A DNA stretch of 64,000 bases, taken from positions 62,001-126,000 of the forward strand of contig NZ_JAKVIJ010000012.1 of the NCBI RefSeq assembly GCF_022760965.1, read 5' to 3'. How positions within the stretch are numbered: position 1 is the stretch's first letter; every line of letters begins with the position of its first letter. A program made the translations under genes and the position numbers. The notes below the pieces were generated by a model. That model did not search any database. It was given only the letters and a program-made list of their open reading frames with translations, and was not told the DNA's origin. Shown here piece after piece: positions 1-7,170 of this stretch. Source of the stretch: Simplicispira sedimenti. GTDB taxonomy: Bacteria; Pseudomonadota; Gammaproteobacteria; Burkholderiales; Burkholderiaceae_C.

Positions 1-567
1 AACCGCGGCACCATCCTGATCGTCGGCACCAAGCGCCAGGCCCGTGACATCGTGGCCGCCGAAGCGCAGCGCGCTGGCGTGCCCTTCGTCAACCAGCGCT
101 GGCTGGGCGGCATGCTGACCAACTTCAAGACCGTCAAGACCTCGATCAAGCGTCTGAAGGACATGAAGGCCCAGCAGGAAGCCGGTCTGGACGCCATGAG
201 CAAGAAGGAGCAGCTCATGTTCGTGCGCGAGATCGAAAAGCTGGAAAAGGACATCGGCGGCATCCAGGACATGACCACGCTGCCCGACGCCATCTTCGTG
301 GTGGACGTGGGCTTCCACAAGATCGCCATCGCTGAAGCCAAGAAGCTGGGCATTCCGCTGATAGGTGTGGTGGATACCAATCACTCGCCCGAAGGCATCG
401 ACTACGTGATCCCCGGCAACGACGACTCTGCCAAGGCCGTGGAGCTGTACGTGCGCGCCATCGCTGACGCCATCGTCGAAGGCCGTAACAACGCCGTCGC
501 CGAAGTGGTGAAGGCTGTGGGCGAGGGTTCCGACGAATTCGTCGAAGTGGAAGAATCCGCTGCCTGA
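1..567 (+). CDS. rpsB: 30S ribosomal protein S2 (5' end missing)
   Basis: S2 is a structural protein of the small ribosomal subunit and is needed to load S1. The frame is open from base 1 and codes for 188 residues up to a TGA; the N-terminal part, about 60 residues by comparison with the usual ~250, lies left of the window. The S2 hallmarks QRWLGGMLTNFKTV, FVVDVGFHKIAIAEAKKLGI and GVVDTNHSPEGIDYVIPGNDD are present. The tail is acidic (EGSDEFVEVEESAA). The gene is followed by a strong hairpin and then by tsf, the normal bacterial rpsB-tsf order. Identification is secure; only the start is unseen. Confidence 0.98.
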   Translation, partial: NRGTILIVGTKRQARDIVAAEAQRAGVPFVNQRWLGGMLTNFKTVKTSIKRLKDMKAQQEAGLDAMSKKEQLMFVREIEKLEKDIGGIQDMTTLPDAIFVVDVGFHKIAIAEAKKLGIPLIGVVDTNHSPEGIDYVIPGNDDSAKAVELYVRAIADAIVEGRNNAVAEVVKAVGEGSDEFVEVEESAA

Positions 568-596
568 GGCCCCCGGCCCGCGCAATGACCTGCGCG

Positions 597-630
597 AAAA
601 AAAGTGGGGCTCGAACAGCCCCCTTTTTTT
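597..630 (+). terminator. Hairpin terminator or attenuator between rpsB and tsf
   Basis: GGGGCT (606-611) pairs with AGCCCC (617-622) around a 5-nt loop. The stem is flanked by seven A (597-603) and seven T (624-630), which can extend it and give a U-tract. It has the form of an intrinsic terminator and could act on either strand. Because tsf follows only 36 bp later and I see no clear promoter in that gap, it more likely trims read-through from rpsB to tsf than stops all transcription. Confidence 0.75.
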
Positions 631-665
631 GTCTGTTGAACTGAACTGAATACGGAGAAAACACA

Positions 666-1592
666 ATGGCTGCAATTACCGCAAGCATGGTTGCCGAACT
701 GCGCGGCAAGACCGACGCTCCCATGATGGAGTGCAAGAAGGCCCTGACCGAGGCCGACGGCGACATGGCCAAGGCTGAAGAGCTGCTGCGCGTCAAGCTG
801 GGCACCAAGGCTGGCAAGGCCGCTTCGCGCGTGACCGCCGAAGGCGTGGTCGCCAGCTTCATCGAAGGCTCCACCGGCGCGCTGATCGAAGTCAACAGCG
901 AAACCGACTTCGTGAGCAAGAACGACAGCTTCATCGTCCTGGCCAAGGCTGCTGCCGAACTCGTGGCCAAGCACAACCCCGCCAACATCGAGGCCCTGGG
1001 TGCTCTGCCCTACGCGCAAGACGGCTTCGGCCCCACGCTGGAAGACGTGCGCAAGGGCCTGATCGGCAAGATCGGCGAGAACATGTCGTTCCGCCGCTAC
1101 CAGCGCTTCAGTGGCTCCAACCTGGCCTCCTACCTGCACGGCTCGCGCATCGGTGTGGTGGTTGAGTTTGACGGTGACGCCAATGCCGCCAAGGACGTGG
1201 CCATGCACGTGGCTGCCATGAAGCCCGTGGCCCTGACCAGCGCCGACGTGCCCGCCGACCTGATCGCCAAGGAGCGTGCGGTCGCCGAAGGCAAGGCTGA
1301 CGAAGCCAACAAGGAACTGGTGGCTGCTGGCAAGCCCGCACAGAGCGCTGAAATCACCGCCAAGCGCATCGACGGCGCCGTGCAGAAGTACCTCAAGGAA
1401 GTCTCTTTGGCCGACCAGGTCTTCGTGAAGGCCGCCGACGGCAAGCAGACCGTGGCGCAGATGCTCAAGGCCGCCAACACCACCATCAAGAGCTTCACGC
1501 TCTACGTCGTGGGCGAAGGCATCGAGAAGAAGCAGGACGACTTCGCTGCTGAAGTGGCCGCCCAGGTGGCAGCCGCCAAGGGCGCTGCCTGA
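666..1592 (+). CDS. tsf: Translation elongation factor Ts
   Basis: EF-Ts is the cytoplasmic guanine-nucleotide exchange factor that recycles EF-Tu-GDP. The 308-residue product is a little longer than the usual 280-300. The N-terminal UBA-like module carries LRGKTDAPMMECKKAL (residues 12-27), equivalent to the conserved TDVP region, and the core has the EVNSETDFVSKN motif. The C-terminal dimerisation region ends in an alanine-rich tail. The start is set by the GGAG at 654-657, nine bases before the ATG. It sits between rpsB and pyrH, the usual order, and was probably co-transcribed with rpsB past the intervening hairpin. Confidence 0.98.
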   Translation: MAAITASMVAELRGKTDAPMMECKKALTEADGDMAKAEELLRVKLGTKAGKAASRVTAEGVVASFIEGSTGALIEVNSETDFVSKNDSFIVLAKAAAELVAKHNPANIEALGALPYAQDGFGPTLEDVRKGLIGKIGENMSFRRYQRFSGSNLASYLHGSRIGVVVEFDGDANAAKDVAMHVAAMKPVALTSADVPADLIAKERAVAEGKADEANKELVAAGKPAQSAEITAKRIDGAVQKYLKEVSLADQVFVKAADGKQTVAQMLKAANTTIKSFTLYVVGEGIEKKQDDFAAEVAAQVAAAKGAA

Positions 1593-1650
1593 TCCTGCCA
1601 TTGCACCTGCCGTCGATTTTCTCAACCCCTTTTCACCTATGGAGCCTGCC

Positions 1651-2373
1651 ATGACCGTCGCCACCCCAGCCTACAAGCGGATTTTGCTCAAGCTGTCGGG
1701 TGAGGCGCTCATGGGAGACGACGCCTTCGGCATCAACCGCGCGACTATCGTGCGCATGGTGCAGGAGGTGGCCGAGGTCACCCGCATGGGCGTGGAAGTG
1801 GCGGTAGTGATCGGCGGCGGCAATATCTTCCGTGGTGTGGCCGGTGGTGCCGAGGGCATGGACCGCGCCACCGCCGACTACATGGGCATGCTGGCCACGG
1901 TGATGAATGCCCTGGCCCTGGCCGATGCCATGGACAAGCAGGGCCTGACGGCCCGCGTCATGTCCGCCATCTCGATCGAGCAGGTGGTGGAGCCCTACGT
2001 GCGCCCCAAGGCGCTGCAGTACCTCGAAGAGGGCAAGGTGGTGGTGTTTGCCGCAGGCACGGGCAACCCCTTCTTCACCACCGACACGGCGGCAGCACTG
2101 CGCGGCGCCGAAATCGGTGCCGAGCTGGTGCTCAAGGCCACCAAGGTCGATGGCGTGTACACCGCCGATCCGCACAAGGACCCGACGGCCACGCGCTATG
2201 CCAAACTCAGCTTCGACGAAGCCATGGTGCGCAATCTGGGCATCATGGACGCCACGGCCTTTGCGCTGTGCCGTGACCAGAAACTGCCCGTCAAGGTGTT
2301 TTCGATCTTCAAGCCTGGTGCACTCAAGCGCGTGGTGCTGGGCGAGGATGAAGGCACCCTGGTGTACGCCTGA
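1651..2373 (+). CDS. pyrH: Uridylate kinase (UMP kinase)
   Basis: PyrH phosphorylates UMP to UDP with ATP in pyrimidine nucleotide synthesis and is a hexameric cytoplasmic enzyme of the amino-acid-kinase fold. Residues 11-22 read ILLKLSGEALMG (phosphate-binding), followed by the IGGGNIFRG loop near residue 58, and TGNPFFTTDTAAALRGAE plus KATKVDGVYTADPH downstream. An ATG at 1639 is also in frame, but the GGAG needed to initiate lies at 1641-1644, inside that alternative start, and correctly spaces the ATG at 1651; that gives 240 residues, the family norm. It lies between tsf and frr in the standard translation-factor cluster. Confidence 0.97.
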   Translation: MTVATPAYKRILLKLSGEALMGDDAFGINRATIVRMVQEVAEVTRMGVEVAVVIGGGNIFRGVAGGAEGMDRATADYMGMLATVMNALALADAMDKQGLTARVMSAISIEQVVEPYVRPKALQYLEEGKVVVFAAGTGNPFFTTDTAAALRGAEIGAELVLKATKVDGVYTADPHKDPTATRYAKLSFDEAMVRNLGIMDATAFALCRDQKLPVKVFSIFKPGALKRVVLGEDEGTLVYA

Positions 2374-2399
2374 CGTCCATCCCGTGTGAGGAGAGAAAC

Positions 2400-2957
2400 A
2401 TGATCGCCGACATCAAGAAAAACGCAGAGGCCAAGATGGGCCAGTCCATCGCGGCTTTCAAGAACAACCTTGCCAAGATTCGCACCGGCCGCGCCAGCCC
2501 TGGGCTGCTCGATAGCGTGCAGGTCGAGTACTACGGTTCCATGGTGCCGCTGTCCCAGGTGGCCAACGTGTCCTTGCTGGACTCGCGCACGCTGAGCGTT
2601 CAGCCCTGGGAAAAGGGCATGGGTGCCAAGATCGAGAAGGCCATTCGCGAGAGCGACCTGGGCCTGAACCCCGCCAGCATGGGTGATCTGATCCGCGTGC
2701 CGCTGCCGCCCATGAGCGAAGAGCGCCGCAAGGAAATGACCAAGCTCGCTCGCAATGAGGGCGAGGCCGCCAAGGTGGCCGTGCGCAACTTGCGCCGCGA
2801 TGCCAACGAAGCCGTCAAGAAGCTGGTCAAGGACAAGCAAGCATCCGAAGACGACCAGAAGCGCGCCGAGGCCGACATCCAGAAGGTCACCGACCGGCAC
2901 ATTGCCGAGATCGACACGCTGGTCACTTCCAAAGAGCAGGAGATCATGGCGGTCTGA
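2400..2957 (+). CDS. frr: Ribosome recycling factor
   Basis: RRF works with EF-G to split post-termination ribosomes. The 185-residue product has exactly the family length. It contains the N-terminal helix with the conserved RTGRASPGLLDSVQVEYYG, the central domain with PWEKGMGAKIEKAI and GLNP, and the C-terminal helices with the PPMSEERRKEM and RNLRRDAN signatures. A strong GAGGAGA Shine-Dalgarno lies just before the ATG. It is 26 bp downstream of pyrH and 8 bp upstream of uppS, so all three are almost certainly in one transcript. Confidence 0.98.
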   Translation: MIADIKKNAEAKMGQSIAAFKNNLAKIRTGRASPGLLDSVQVEYYGSMVPLSQVANVSLLDSRTLSVQPWEKGMGAKIEKAIRESDLGLNPASMGDLIRVPLPPMSEERRKEMTKLARNEGEAAKVAVRNLRRDANEAVKKLVKDKQASEDDQKRAEADIQKVTDRHIAEIDTLVTSKEQEIMAV

Positions 2958-2965
2958 GGACTGCC

Positions 2966-3691
2966 ATGGTTCACGCTTTTTCCATGGCTGTTGCTTTGGT
3001 GCCGCCTCGGCATGTGGCCATCGTCATGGATGGCAACGGCCGCTGGGCCCAGCGCCGTTTTCTCCCGCGCCTGGCAGGCCACAAGCAAGGTGTGGAGTCG
3101 CTGCGCCGATGCGTGCAGGCCTGTGCCCAGCGCGGCATTGGCGTGCTCACGGTGTTCGCGTTTTCGTCCGAAAACTGGAACCGTCCGCAGGACGAGGTGT
3201 CCGGCCTGATGGAACTCCTGGCCAAGGCCCTCACGCGCGAGGTGCCGCAACTGTGCAAAGACGGCGTGCGCCTGCACTTTGTGGGCGAGCGTACGGGCCT
3301 GTCCGACAAGGTGCGCGAAGGCCTGGCCCAGGCCGAGCGTGAGACGGCGCACAACAGTCGCCTGGTTCTCAACGTGTGCTTCAACTACGGTGGGCGCTGG
3401 GACATGGCCCAGGCGGCAGCGCAACTCGCCGCGCGCGGCGAAGCCATCACCGAAGCCAGCCTGGACCGTGCCATGGCCTTGTCCCACGTGCCCGACCCGG
3501 ACCTGTTGATTCGTACCGGCGGCGAGATGCGCCTGAGCAACTTTCTGCTCTGGCAGGCGGCCTACTCGGAGCTGGTGTTCAGCGACCGTTTGTGGCCCGA
3601 GTTTGACGAGGCTGCGCTGGACGAGGCCATTGCCGCCTTCCATGCCCGCGAGCGGCGTTTCGGCAAGACCTCTGAGCAAGTGAAAGCCTGA
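2966..3691 (+). CDS. uppS: (2E,6E)-farnesyl-diphosphate-specific di-trans,poly-cis-undecaprenyl-diphosphate synthase
   Basis: UppS condenses isopentenyl-PP onto farnesyl-PP to make the C55 lipid carrier for peptidoglycan and LPS. The cis-prenyltransferase motifs are visible: HVAIVMDGNGRWAQRR with the catalytic Asp at residue 22, FSSENWNRP, and the late DLLIRTGGEMRLSNFLLWQ diphosphate-binding segment. The length of 241 residues is close to the usual ~250. The ATG at 2966 has GAGGA five bases upstream; an internal ATG at 2984 is possible and would only trim six non-conserved residues. The stop almost touches the cdsA start (one base between). Confidence 0.96.
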   Translation: MVHAFSMAVALVPPRHVAIVMDGNGRWAQRRFLPRLAGHKQGVESLRRCVQACAQRGIGVLTVFAFSSENWNRPQDEVSGLMELLAKALTREVPQLCKDGVRLHFVGERTGLSDKVREGLAQAERETAHNSRLVLNVCFNYGGRWDMAQAAAQLAARGEAITEASLDRAMALSHVPDPDLLIRTGGEMRLSNFLLWQAAYSELVFSDRLWPEFDEAALDEAIAAFHARERRFGKTSEQVKA

Positions 3692-3692
3692 A

Positions 3693-4547
3693 ATGCTCAA
3701 GCAGCGCATCCTCACCGCCCTGGTTCTGCTGGCCATTCTGTTGCCTGCCCTGTTCCATCCATCGCCCGTGGCATTCACCGCGGTCATTCTGGTGCTGATG
3801 GCGGCGGCGGCCTGGGAGTGGGGGCGGCTCAACGCATGCGGCCCCGTGGGCTCGGTGCTTGTGGGTGCCGCGTGTCTGGCGCTGTGCGCTGCCTCCTGGG
3901 CGTTGGGCTGGGTGCAGCGCCCGCTGGGGGTGCTGTGGTTGGCCGGTGGTGGCTGCTGGGTGCTGGGTAGTGCCTGGCTGCTGCGTGCGGGCGTGCCAGG
4001 GTGGCCGCGGGTGCCTGCCGCGCTGCGGCTGGTGGCGGGTATTGCCGCCCTGTGGATGGCCTGGATGGCCGTGGTGCAGGCCCGCGCGCTGGGCGTTAAT
4101 TTTTTGCTGTCGGTGATGTGCCTGGTCTGGATGGCCGACATCGCCGCCTATTTTGCGGGCCGCAAGTTCGGCTTGCGCTTTACGCGCACCAAGCTGGCGC
4201 CCTCCATCAGTCCCGGCAAGAGCTGGGAGGGTGTGTGGGGTGGCGTGGCGGGCGTGCTGCTGCTGGCGCTGGGCTGGGTGCTTGCCGATGCGCATTTCCA
4301 GCCGGATCAACCCAGCTTTTACACCGTGGTGGCGCGCCAGGGCTGGTGGATGTTGCTGGTCGTCGCCTTGTTCATGACGGCCATGAGCGTGGCGGGGGAT
4401 CTGGTGGAATCGCTCATCAAGCGCAGCGCGGGCGTCAAGGACAGCAGCCAGCTGCTGCCCGGCCATGGCGGCGTGCTGGACCGCGTGGACGCGCTGTTGC
4501 CCACGCTGCCGCTGGCCCTGATGATCACAACGCTGCTCTCCCCATGA
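3693..4547 (+). CDS. cdsA: Phosphatidate cytidylyltransferase (CDP-diglyceride synthase)
   Basis: CdsA makes CDP-diacylglycerol from phosphatidic acid and CTP in the inner membrane, the branch point to all phospholipids. The 284-residue product is very hydrophobic with about seven or eight membrane segments. The family signature is near the C-terminus: SAGVKDSSQLLPGHGGVLDR followed by VDALL, with its conserved Lys, Asp and Gly residues. The stop overlaps the dxr start by four bases (ATGA), indicating translational coupling. The cluster uppS-cdsA-dxr-rseP-bamA is the normal envelope-synthesis order in Proteobacteria. Confidence 0.96.
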   Translation: MLKQRILTALVLLAILLPALFHPSPVAFTAVILVLMAAAAWEWGRLNACGPVGSVLVGAACLALCAASWALGWVQRPLGVLWLAGGGCWVLGSAWLLRAGVPGWPRVPAALRLVAGIAALWMAWMAVVQARALGVNFLLSVMCLVWMADIAAYFAGRKFGLRFTRTKLAPSISPGKSWEGVWGGVAGVLLLALGWVLADAHFQPDQPSFYTVVARQGWWMLLVVALFMTAMSVAGDLVESLIKRSAGVKDSSQLLPGHGGVLDRVDALLPTLPLALMITTLLSP

Positions 4548-5731
4548 AACAACGCATCACGGTGCTCGGATCGACCGGATCCATAGGCACCAACACGCTC
4601 GATGTGGTGGCGCGCCACCCCGAGCGCTTCGAGGTGTTTGCACTCAGCGCGGCCACGCAGGTCGATGCGCTGCTGGCGCAGTGTGCACGCTTCGCCCCGC
4701 GCTACGCCGTCATGGCCAGTCCTGAGCATGCCAGTGCGCTGGCAGAAAAATGCAAGGAAAATGGGCTTGCAACGCAGGTACTACAAGCGCAAGATGCTAT
4801 AGAAACAATAGCATCGCACCCCGAAGTGGATATGGTGATGGCGGCCATTGTCGGCGCAGCTGGACTGGCGCCCTGCCTGGCCGCGGCGCGTGCTGGCAAG
4901 CGTTTGCTGCTGGCCAACAAAGAGGCGCTGGTGGTGGGGGGGGAGGTCTTCCTGCAGGCCGTGCGCGAGGGCGGCGCTACGCTGTTGCCCATCGACAGCG
5001 AGCACTCGGCCATCTTCCAGTCCCTGCCTGAAGACCCATCCACCTGGCAGCGCCGCGTGGACAAAATCATCCTCACCGCTTCGGGCGGGCCGTTCCGTCA
5101 GCGCGACCCGAAAACCTTGCACGAGGTCACGCCGGAGCAGGCCTGCGCCCACCCCAACTGGGTCATGGGGCGCAAGATCTCGGTCGATTCGGCCACCATG
5201 ATGAACAAGGCGCTGGAGGTGATCGAGGCGCGCTACCTGTTCGGCCTGGCGCCGCGCAAGCTGGACGTGGTCATTCACCCGCAAAGCATCATCCACTCCA
5301 TGGTGCAGTACACCGACACGTCGGTGGTGGCCCAGTTGGGTACGCCCGACATGCGCGTGCCCATCGCCTACGGTCTGGCCTGGCCTGAGCGCGTGGAGTC
5401 GGGGGCTGCGGCGCTCGACTTCCATACCCTGGGCGCCATGACCTTCGAGGCCATCGACGACCATGGGCATCCCGAGCGTTTTCCGGGCCTGCGCCTGGCC
5501 TGGGAGGCACTGGAAGCGCCTGCGGGCACCACGGCCGTGCTCAATGCCGCCAACGAGGTGGCCGTGGCGCAGTTTCTGGAACGGCGCATCCGCTTTGACC
5601 AGATCCATGCACTGAACCTGGAAACTTTGTCCAGTGTGCCGGTCTCCAAGCCCGGATCGCTTGACGACCTGCTGGCGCTGGACCAGCAAGCCCGTGCCAG
5701 CGCGCAGCGCATTGCGCAGCGGCTGGCTTGA
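4544..5731 (+). CDS. dxr: 1-deoxy-D-xylulose 5-phosphate reductoisomerase
   Basis: Dxr converts DXP to 2-C-methyl-D-erythritol 4-phosphate with NADPH, the committed MEP-pathway step feeding UppS. The N-terminal Rossmann motif GSTGSIG is at residues 9-15; VGAAGL, LLANKEALVVGG, PIDSEHSAIFQ, ILTASGGPFR and GRKISVDSATMMNKALEVIEA form the metal, substrate and loop regions. The length of 395 residues is normal. The start at 4544 overlaps the cdsA stop; the same frame is open far upstream, but that extension lies inside cdsA and has no Dxr sequence. Residues near 72-90 (around ENGLATQVLQAQDAIETIAS) are written by a copy of the dispersed ~55 bp repeat described separately. Confidence 0.97.
   Translation: MKQRITVLGSTGSIGTNTLDVVARHPERFEVFALSAATQVDALLAQCARFAPRYAVMASPEHASALAEKCKENGLATQVLQAQDAIETIASHPEVDMVMAAIVGAAGLAPCLAAARAGKRLLLANKEALVVGGEVFLQAVREGGATLLPIDSEHSAIFQSLPEDPSTWQRRVDKIILTASGGPFRQRDPKTLHEVTPEQACAHPNWVMGRKISVDSATMMNKALEVIEARYLFGLAPRKLDVVIHPQSIIHSMVQYTDTSVVAQLGTPDMRVPIAYGLAWPERVESGAAALDFHTLGAMTFEAIDDHGHPERFPGLRLAWEALEAPAGTTAVLNAANEVAVAQFLERRIRFDQIHALNLETLSSVPVSKPGSLDDLLALDQQARASAQRIAQRLA
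4758..4812 (+). repeat. Dispersed palindromic repeat, copy A (inside dxr)
   Basis: This 55-bp segment starts AAAATGGGCT and ends GCTATAGAAACAATAGC. It matches the intergenic copy at 62096-62150 in length and at both ends. Two inverted pairs are visible: CTTGCAACGC against CAAGCG, and GCTAT against ATAGC. It is read in frame as part of the variable region before the VDMVMAAIVGAAG segment of Dxr. The base composition is more AT-rich than its surroundings. Confidence 0.65.
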
Positions 5732-5764
5732 CCGAGCGGGTCCCACCACACCGCGGGAGTGCCC

Positions 5765-7126
5765 ATGCTGACCGTTGTTGCTTTCATCGTTGCCCTCGGC
5801 CTCTTGATCGCCGTGCACGAATACGGCCACTACCGTGTGGCCGTGGCCTGCGGTGTGAAGGTGCTGCGCTTTTCGGTGGGCTTTGGCAAGCCTTTGCTGC
5901 GCTGGCAGCCCAAGGGCTCGCCCACCGAGTTCGTCTTGGGCGCATTTCCCCTGGGGGGCTTTGTGCGCATGCTTGACGAGCGCGAGGCGCCGGTGCCACC
6001 CGAAGAGCGCCATCTGGCCTTCAACACCCAGCCGCTGCGCTCGCGTGCGCTCATCGTGGCCGCCGGTCCGGTGGCCAACCTGGTGCTGGCCGTGTTGCTG
6101 TATGCGCTGGTCAACTGGATGGGCGTGCAGGAGCCCATGGCCTACCTGTCCAAGCCGGTGCCGGGTTCGGTGGCGCAGTCTGCGGGACTGCAAGGCGGCG
6201 AGCTGGTACGCCGTGCAGCCTTGGGCGACGGGGAGGAAATGCCCGTGCGCTCCTTCGAAGACCTGCGCTGGTTGTTGGCGCGCGGCGCGCTGGAATCGCA
6301 AGCGGCGCGCCTGGTCGTCGAGCCTACGCCGGGCGCCGCCGAGCGCACCGTGCACCTGCCGCTGCAAGACATTGACACCCGCAATGCCGACCACCGACTG
6401 ATGCAGCTCATCGGCATCACCGGTCCCTGGACCCCACCCCTGGTGGGCGAGTTGATGGCTGGCGGTGCCGGCGAGCGCTCGGGCCTGCAGGCCGGGGATG
6501 TGGTGCTGCGCATTGGCGCCACCGACGTGGTGGACGGTGCGCAACTGCGTGCGCTGATCCGGGGCTCTGTGCAGGGCAAGGAGCCGCTGGCGCAGATCTG
6601 GCGCATCGAGCGCGCGGGCCAGGTGCTGGAACTGCAGGTGCTGCCTGAAGTGCAGCAAGAACACGGCGAAACCATTGCCCGCATCGGTGCCTACGTGGGA
6701 GGACGCCCGCAGTTCGAGACCGTGCAGTATGGGCCGCTGGAAGGCGTACTCAAGGGAGCAGAGCGCACCTGGCAGGTGTCCGTGCTCACGCTCAAGATGA
6801 TGGGGCGCATGCTCATTGGCGAGGCATCGCTCAAGAACATCAGCGGTCCGCTGACGATTGCCGACTATGCGGGCCGGTCTGCGAGCCTGGGCCTGGCCCA
6901 GTACCTGGGGTTTCTGGCACTCATCAGTGTGAGCTTGGGGGTGCTGAACCTGTTGCCGCTGCCCGTCCTCGATGGGGGGCACCTGATGTATTATCTTTGG
7001 GAGGGTGTGACGGGCAGGAGCGTCTCGGACGCCTGGATGGAACGCCTGCAGCGCGGCGGTGTCGCCGTGCTGTTTCTGATGATGTCCATCGCATTGTTCA
7101 ACGATCTCTCCCGGCTCTTTGGCTAA
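5765..7126 (+). CDS. rseP: RIP metalloprotease RseP
   Basis: RseP is an inner-membrane site-2 zinc protease that cuts anti-sigma-E (RseA) after DegS, releasing sigma-E in envelope stress, and clears signal peptides. The zinc motif HEYGH is at residues 18-22 in the first membrane segment, and the second catalytic motif LPVLDGGHL lies near residue 400. Two PDZ regions lie between (for example around GVQEPMAYLSKPVPGSVAQS and MAGGAGERSGLQAGDVVLRI). The length is 453 residues, the family norm. The ATG at 5765 follows GGGAG by five bases; an in-frame GTG at 5759 overlaps that site and is less likely. Confidence 0.96.
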   Translation: MLTVVAFIVALGLLIAVHEYGHYRVAVACGVKVLRFSVGFGKPLLRWQPKGSPTEFVLGAFPLGGFVRMLDEREAPVPPEERHLAFNTQPLRSRALIVAAGPVANLVLAVLLYALVNWMGVQEPMAYLSKPVPGSVAQSAGLQGGELVRRAALGDGEEMPVRSFEDLRWLLARGALESQAARLVVEPTPGAAERTVHLPLQDIDTRNADHRLMQLIGITGPWTPPLVGELMAGGAGERSGLQAGDVVLRIGATDVVDGAQLRALIRGSVQGKEPLAQIWRIERAGQVLELQVLPEVQQEHGETIARIGAYVGGRPQFETVQYGPLEGVLKGAERTWQVSVLTLKMMGRMLIGEASLKNISGPLTIADYAGRSASLGLAQYLGFLALISVSLGVLNLLPLPVLDGGHLMYYLWEGVTGRSVSDAWMERLQRGGVAVLFLMMSIALFNDLSRLFG

Positions 7127-7170
7127 CCTACTGGCTGCCCGGTCTGTGCTGGGTGGCACCGGTTTCATTC

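Noticed and set aside
6997..7170. Upstream extension of the BamA frame inside rseP.
   Set aside because: The signal peptide starts exactly at 7171.
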